A stretch of 10,655 nt of DNA from Betaproteobacteria bacterium UBA5216 (GTDB taxonomy: Bacteria > Pseudomonadota > Gammaproteobacteria > Burkholderiales > SG8-41). This document shows positions 6,768 to 10,655 of the stretch, one piece after another. The notes under the pieces were generated by a model. That model was not told the origin of the DNA. It saw only the letters and a list, made by a program, of their open reading frames with translations, and did not search any database. The DNA lies in NCBI GenBank assembly GCA_002412495.1, contig DHVE01000149.1, positions 1 to 10,655 on the forward strand, given 5' to 3'. The position numbers were made by a program, and so were the translations under genes. How positions within the stretch are numbered: position 1 is the first letter of the stretch; each line of letters begins with the position of its first letter.

Positions 6768-7751
6768 ATGTTTATAAATAATAAAATGTATATTGTCCTG
6801 CTGGCGATGAGCGTCGCGGGCGTCGCGCAGGCGCAGTCCGCTTCGGTCGGCGCGTATCCCGTTCGCCCGGTGCGTTACGTTGTCGGCGGTACCGTCGGCG
6901 GCGGCGCCGACAGTCTCGCGCGCGCCATCGCGCAGAAGCTGGGCGAGTTATGGGGCCAGCAAGTGATCGTGGACAATCGTCCTGGCGGCGGCGGTATCGT
7001 GGCGAGCGAGATCGTCGCGAAGAGCCCGCCCGATGGTTACAACCTGTTGATGGCGTTTACCTCGCACGTGACCAATCCGAGCTTGTATCCCAAGCTGTCG
7101 TATGACGCGGTAAAGGATTTTGCGCCGATTACCTTGATTGCGACGATACCGAATATTCTGGTGCTGCATCCGTCGGTGGCGGCGGATTCGGTGCCCGCGC
7201 TCGTCGCGCTGGCCAGGAAAAAACAATTGTCCTTTGCGTCGACCGGCAGCGGCGCATCCACGCATTTGTCGGGCATTTTATTTGCGCATATGACCGGCAC
7301 AAAAATTTTGCATGTGCCGTACAAAGGGGCGGCGCCCGCAATCACTAGCGTGATGAGCGCCGAGACCGACATGATGTTCGCCACCATGTTGTCGATATTG
7401 CCGCAGGTGAAAAGCGGCAGACTGCGCGGGCTGGCGGTGACCGGCGCGCGTCGTTCCGCGGCAGCGCCAGAGTTGCCGACCCTCGGCGAATCGGGCGGGC
7501 CGTCCTTGGCCGGTTACGAGGCCAACGCTTGGTTCGCGACGTACGCGCCGGCGGGCACCCCCGCCGCGCTGGTGCAGCGGCTGAACAGTGAAATCGTGCG
7601 CATCATGAATTCAGCCGAGGTGCGCAATCGACTTGCGGCCCAGGGTGCGGAGGCATTGACCAGCACGCCGCAAGAATTGGGCCGTTATACGCGCGAAGAA
7701 ATTCTGCGTTGGCAACGGGTGATACGCGAATCCGGCGCGCGCGCGGAGTAG
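6768..7751 (+). CDS. Bug-family substrate-binding protein with altered first ligand loop (Bug-5)
   Basis: This receptor has 327 residues from the ATG at 6768, with GGAG at 6751-6754 somewhat far upstream (13 bases). The first codons are strikingly AT-rich (MFINNKMYIV), unlike the rest of the gene, which may help translation initiation. An in-frame ATG at 6786 is an alternative start. Signal peptide about 1-22 (AQA|Q). Landmarks are VVGGTVGGGAD (38-48, Asp48), where the usual VPF is VGG and the loop is glycine-rich; QQVIVDNRPGGG (64-75); PPDGYNLL; HVPYKG (182-187); SGRLRGLAVTGARR; NAWFATYAPAGTP; and STPQELGRYTREEI at the end. It lies 30 bp downstream of Bug-4 and 86 bp upstream of the interrupted Bug-6, all on the same strand. 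Confidence 0.93.
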   Translation: MFINNKMYIVLLAMSVAGVAQAQSASVGAYPVRPVRYVVGGTVGGGADSLARAIAQKLGELWGQQVIVDNRPGGGGIVASEIVAKSPPDGYNLLMAFTSHVTNPSLYPKLSYDAVKDFAPITLIATIPNILVLHPSVAADSVPALVALARKKQLSFASTGSGASTHLSGILFAHMTGTKILHVPYKGAAPAITSVMSAETDMMFATMLSILPQVKSGRLRGLAVTGARRSAAAPELPTLGESGGPSLAGYEANAWFATYAPAGTPAALVQRLNSEIVRIMNSAEVRNRLAAQGAEALTSTPQELGRYTREEILRWQRVIRESGARAE

Positions 7752-7837
7752 CTGTCGTTACAGCATGCGATGTTGAAGTCCCATCAGGATCCGGCTACGC
7801 TGCAAGTCCCGTGCGTCTTGAGCGAAAGGTTATGGTT

Positions 7838-8842
7838 ATGATTGGTAGGCCATGCATGGCGCCGTGGATTTTCCCGCTGCTGTTCGCGCTCGCGGCGGCA
7901 CCCGCACCCGGCGTGGCGCAGGTAACTTCTTCATCGGCGTTTCCACCGGCGTTTCCATCGCGGCCGGTGCGGCTGGTGGTGGGGCTGTCAGCCGGCGCGC
8001 AGACCGACACCATCGCGCGTTTGCTTGGCCAGAAATTGAGCGAGCGCTGGGGGTAGCCGGTGGTGGTGGACAATCGCACGGGCGCGGGCGGCGTGCTGGC
8101 CGCGAGCACGGTTGCCAAGGCCACGCCGGACGGGCACACATTGTTGCTGTTGACCAGTTTTGCCATCAGCGCCGCGCTTTCCCAAAACCTGCCGTACGAT
8201 CCGATCAAGGATTTCGCCGGCGTGACGCAGATCGGCTTTACCACGCAGGCGCTCGCGGCGGCGCCCGCGCTGGGCATCAAATCCGTGAAAGAACTGATCG
8301 CGCTGGCGCAGGCACAGCCCGGCAAATTGCTTTATGCATCGGGCGCCGCAGGGCTGGCGTCGCATCTGAATGGCGAAAAATTTCGTTTTGCGGCCGGCAT
8401 CAAAGTGGTCAACGTGGCGTTCAAGGGCGGATCGGATGTGGTGATCGAAACGCTGGCCGGACGCACGCAGTATTGTTTTGCGGGCCTCGCCCCTGTGCTG
8501 CCGTTTATCAAGGACGGGCGGTTGCTGGCGCTGGCGGTGAATACACCGCAACGGTCACCGGCGCTGCCCGATGTGCCGACGCTGGGCGAAACATTGGCCG
8601 AATTTAAAAAGCCGGAATCCTCCTCTGCGATGCTGGCGCCGGCGAAAACGCCGCGACCCATTCTGAACCAGATCAGCAAGGACATCGCGCTCGTCATCAA
8701 TCTGCCGGATGTGCGCGAGCGGTTGCAGTTCATCGGTCTGACGCCCGCGCCCAGCACGCCGGCGGAATACGACGTTATTTTGCGCGAGCAAATTACCGCG
8801 CTATCCAAACTCGTCAGGGATGCGGGTCTGCGCGCCCGTTGA
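7838..8842 (+). pseudogene. Bug-family receptor gene interrupted by a single in-frame TAG (Bug-6)
   Basis: From the ATG at 7838 (AAAGG at 7825-7829, 8 bases upstream) frame 2 encodes a signal peptide (about 1-27, GVA|Q) and the first ligand loop VGLSAGAQTD (Asp57). It then hits TAG at 8054-8056, codon 73, right after SERWG. The same frame continues with PVVVDNRTGAGGVLAASTVA and runs without other defects to TGA 8840-8842, giving 334 residues if read through. Family members have Gln before PVVVDNR, so CAG to TAG is the obvious change. TAG also ends Bug-1, Bug-4 and Bug-5, so it is a real stop in this genome. Later motifs have drifted: NVAFKG for HVPYKG, and SSSAMLAPAKTP without the Trp-Tyr/Phe pair. 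A GTG restart at 8060 would lack the signal peptide and first lobe. Suppression or an assembly error cannot be excluded. Confidence 0.85.
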
Positions 8843-8868
8843 AGCGCGCCGGATTGACGGATGTGAAG

Positions 8869-10655
8869 TCAGCAACCTGCCTTCACGCCCTCCACCGCAA
8901 CGACGCCTTCGCGGATCAATCGGTCGAGTTCGCCGCTCATGCCGATGTCCGCCAGTACGCTGGCGATATCGGATCCGGGCTTGGCGGCTGGGCGACCAAT
9001 GTCCATCGGCGTGCGCGAGAGCTTTACGCCGGGCGCGGTGGTGGTGATCGGCCCGAAGCCTTCATGATCGCGCGTGACCGCGAGGCCGCGCGCTTGCACC
9101 AGCGGATCGGTCATCAATTCGGGGAGGCTGGGCACCACGCGGTGGGCGCCGATGCCAGCCTGGGTGAGCAGCGCCACCCAGGTGGCGGCATCGCGGTCGC
9201 GCATGCGTGTTTCGAGTTCGCGTTCGAGGTTCGCATCCGGTAAACCGGCGAGGTCTTTGAGTTCAGCGCACTGCGCGAGATTGCCATCAGGTGCGGCGAG
9301 AAACAGCCAGCCGTCGCGGGTTTGATACAGGCGATTCAGCGGCCCGCTGCCGGTGGCCTCCTGACCGTGCGGTTCATTCCATTGTTTGCCGGGATAATCC
9401 TGCAACAGCGCGGATTGAAGCATCGTCGCGGTGTAGGCGAGTGCGCTGTCTACGAATTGCCCTTGGCCGGTACGGCGGCGGTGTAGCAGGGCCAGCGCCA
9501 CGCCATAACAGGCCATCAGCCCGGTGCCGTAATCGTTCGCGGCAAAGGGCGCGGTGGCGGGCTTGGTCGAGCCGAAGCGCACTTGCATGCCCGACACGGC
9601 TTGCCCGATTTGTTCATGGCCGGGACGGCTGGCGTACGGGCCAAGGTGGCCGAAGGTATTCATCGAACCGTAAACGATATCGGGCCGGCGCGCACGCACG
9701 CGTTCGTAGTCGATGCCGAGTTGCTCCGCCACGCCGCTGCGGAAGTTTTGCAACACCACGTCGGCCTGATCCACCAGCTTCCAGAAAATCGCCAGGCCCT
9801 CTTGGGTTTTGAGATCGATGAGGATGCTGCGCTTGGCGCGATTGATGTCATTGTGCCGCAGTACGGTGCCGCGGTGCGGACTGTCGATCTTGACGACATC
9901 CGCGCCGAATTCGGCGAGCGTGCGTCCGCAGGTGGGGCCGGCGAGCACGATGCACAGGTCCACCACCTTCACGCCTTGCAGTGCCGAACGCAGCACTTCA
10001 CTGCCGTCCGACGAGGGCGCGGACTTACGCGCCGCGAGTTCGTTGATAATTTCCGCGCGATGCGCATCCGTCTTCGGGCGTGGCAGACGCACCGCGCCCG
10101 GCGTGGCCGACAGGCGTGCATTGATGCCGGGGCCTCGGAAGCGGCCCAGTTCGGGATCATCGTAGTCGGCGATGATTTTCGATTGCAGCGCTTGAGGGTG
10201 TTGCAGCCATTCCGCGCTGGAGTGGCAGATCACGCCCTCGGAGCCGATGTCCGCGATGATGTCTTCCCATTCCTTGGCGGTGCGCGTGCGCATCACTTCG
10301 TCGAATTTTTGCGCGAGTTCTTTCGGCGGTAGCTTGGCGTCGCGCCATTTGTCCATGCCGATGCTCTTGATGAACGCCTCGAATTTCTTGTTGTTCGCGA
10401 CATACATCAGCCAGCGTCCGTCCTTGCAGGGCAGTTGCCGGCTCCAGTCGAATTCGGCCTCGGGCACCGATTTGCCATTGACCAGCAGGCCACGCGCGCC
10501 GACCACGGTAAAGGTCGCGTCGAATAGCGGTATCTCCACGCGCTGCCCCAGGCCCGAACGCGCCCGCGCGTTCAACACCGTGGCCACCGTGACGCCGCAC
10601 AAAAACGCCGCGTAGGCCGAGCCGTAGGGTATGACCGTATACACGGGGCGGCCTT
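8869..10655 (-). CDS. Two-domain CaiB/BaiF-family (class III) CoA-transferase, 5' end beyond the window
   Basis: Class III CoA-transferases move CoA between carboxylates in the cytoplasm. The frame is open to the right edge (GRPVYTVIPYG...), so the start is outside; about 595 residues are visible. Numbering from the GTG at 10644, residues 1-205 are the second half of a first CaiB domain (YAAFLCGV, SGLGQRVEIPLFDA, C-terminal ADYDDPELGRFRGPG). Residues 222-591 are a complete second domain starting LQGVKVVDLCIVLAGPTCGR and GADVVKIDSPHRG. In that domain Asp371 in AANDYGTGLMA sits where the catalytic Asp of formyl-CoA transferase lies, followed by RRTGQGQFVDSAL. The first domain seems to have Ser (residue 9, PYGSAYAA) at that position, so it may be inactive. 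It converges on Bug-6 (26 bp between stops). Acid substrate and CoA donor cannot be told from sequence. Tandem CaiB proteins of this form are known. Confidence 0.9.
   Translation of the reverse strand, partial: GRPVYTVIPYGSAYAAFLCGVTVATVLNARARSGLGQRVEIPLFDATFTVVGARGLLVNGKSVPEAEFDWSRQLPCKDGRWLMYVANNKKFEAFIKSIGMDKWRDAKLPPKELAQKFDEVMRTRTAKEWEDIIADIGSEGVICHSSAEWLQHPQALQSKIIADYDDPELGRFRGPGINARLSATPGAVRLPRPKTDAHRAEIINELAARKSAPSSDGSEVLRSALQGVKVVDLCIVLAGPTCGRTLAEFGADVVKIDSPHRGTVLRHNDINRAKRSILIDLKTQEGLAIFWKLVDQADVVLQNFRSGVAEQLGIDYERVRARRPDIVYGSMNTFGHLGPYASRPGHEQIGQAVSGMQVRFGSTKPATAPFAANDYGTGLMACYGVALALLHRRRTGQGQFVDSALAYTATMLQSALLQDYPGKQWNEPHGQEATGSGPLNRLYQTRDGWLFLAAPDGNLAQCAELKDLAGLPDANLERELETRMRDRDAATWVALLTQAGIGAHRVVPSLPELMTDPLVQARGLAVTRDHEGFGPITTTAPGVKLSRTPMDIGRPAAKPGSDIASVLADIGMSGELDRLIREGVVAVEGVKAGC

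Noticed and set aside
8060..8842. Separate gene starting at GTG 8060
   Set aside because: It begins inside the PVVVDNR motif with no ribosome-binding site and no signal peptide. It is the remainder of Bug-6 after the TAG.
8830..8849. GCGCGC...GCGCGC hairpin at the end of Bug-6, considered as a terminator
   Set aside because: The stem is only 6 bp, is self-complementary GC repeat common in this DNA, overlaps the stop codon and has no T tract on either strand.
9583..10332. Long open frame opposite the CoA-transferase gene
   Set aside because: It is an antisense shadow of a well-supported CaiB/BaiF gene with no family features of its own.
1..10655. CRISPR array, phage genes, toxin-antitoxin pair or defence system
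   Set aside because: No spaced repeats and no matching proteins are visible; all sizeable coding sequence is explained by receptors, the CoA-transferase, one membrane protein and remnants.

Overview
The window is high-GC DNA dominated by Bug-family (Bordetella uptake gene / TctC-like) periplasmic solute receptors. Large expansions of these genes, together with CaiB/BaiF CoA-transferases, are a hallmark of Burkholderiales and related Betaproteobacteria. A free-living or environmental betaproteobacterium is the most likely source. This is inferred from gene content, since no rRNA or other phylogenetic marker is present.

Layout from left to right. (1) The last 32 codons of an unidentified + strand gene (1-97) converge on a five-helix membrane protein on the minus strand (104-715). 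(2) A zone of decayed genes runs from about 735 to 2434. It holds a Bug gene lacking its N-terminal half and carrying a stop codon inside the HVPYKG motif, an ankyrin-repeat gene with an in-frame stop and a one-base frameshift, the 3' half of a tRNA that looks like tRNA-Arg(ACG), and the last ~55 codons of another Bug gene. (3) Three Bug receptor genes lie in tandem on the minus strand (2435-3418, 3525-4550, 4682-5653). (4) A 103-bp divergent intergenic region follows. (5) Three Bug receptor genes lie in tandem on the plus strand (5757-6737, 6768-7751, 7838-8842). The third has an in-frame TAG where the family normally has the glutamine codon before PVVVDNR. (6) A large minus-strand CaiB/BaiF CoA-transferase with two fused domains (8869 to beyond the right edge) converges on the last Bug gene.

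In total the window carries eight Bug loci: five intact, one interrupted by a single stop codon, and two fragments. No TctA or TctB membrane subunit is encoded here. The receptors must therefore work with a transporter encoded elsewhere, or act as sensors, as is usual for orphan Bug proteins. A plausible shared theme is capture of small carboxylates in the periplasm and their activation as CoA thioesters by the CaiB-type enzyme. No substrate can be assigned from sequence alone.

I see no clearly new molecular system. The most interesting points are the birth-and-death pattern of the Bug island, the tRNA 3' half as a possible integration scar, and the tandem CoA-transferase whose first half seems to lack the catalytic aspartate.
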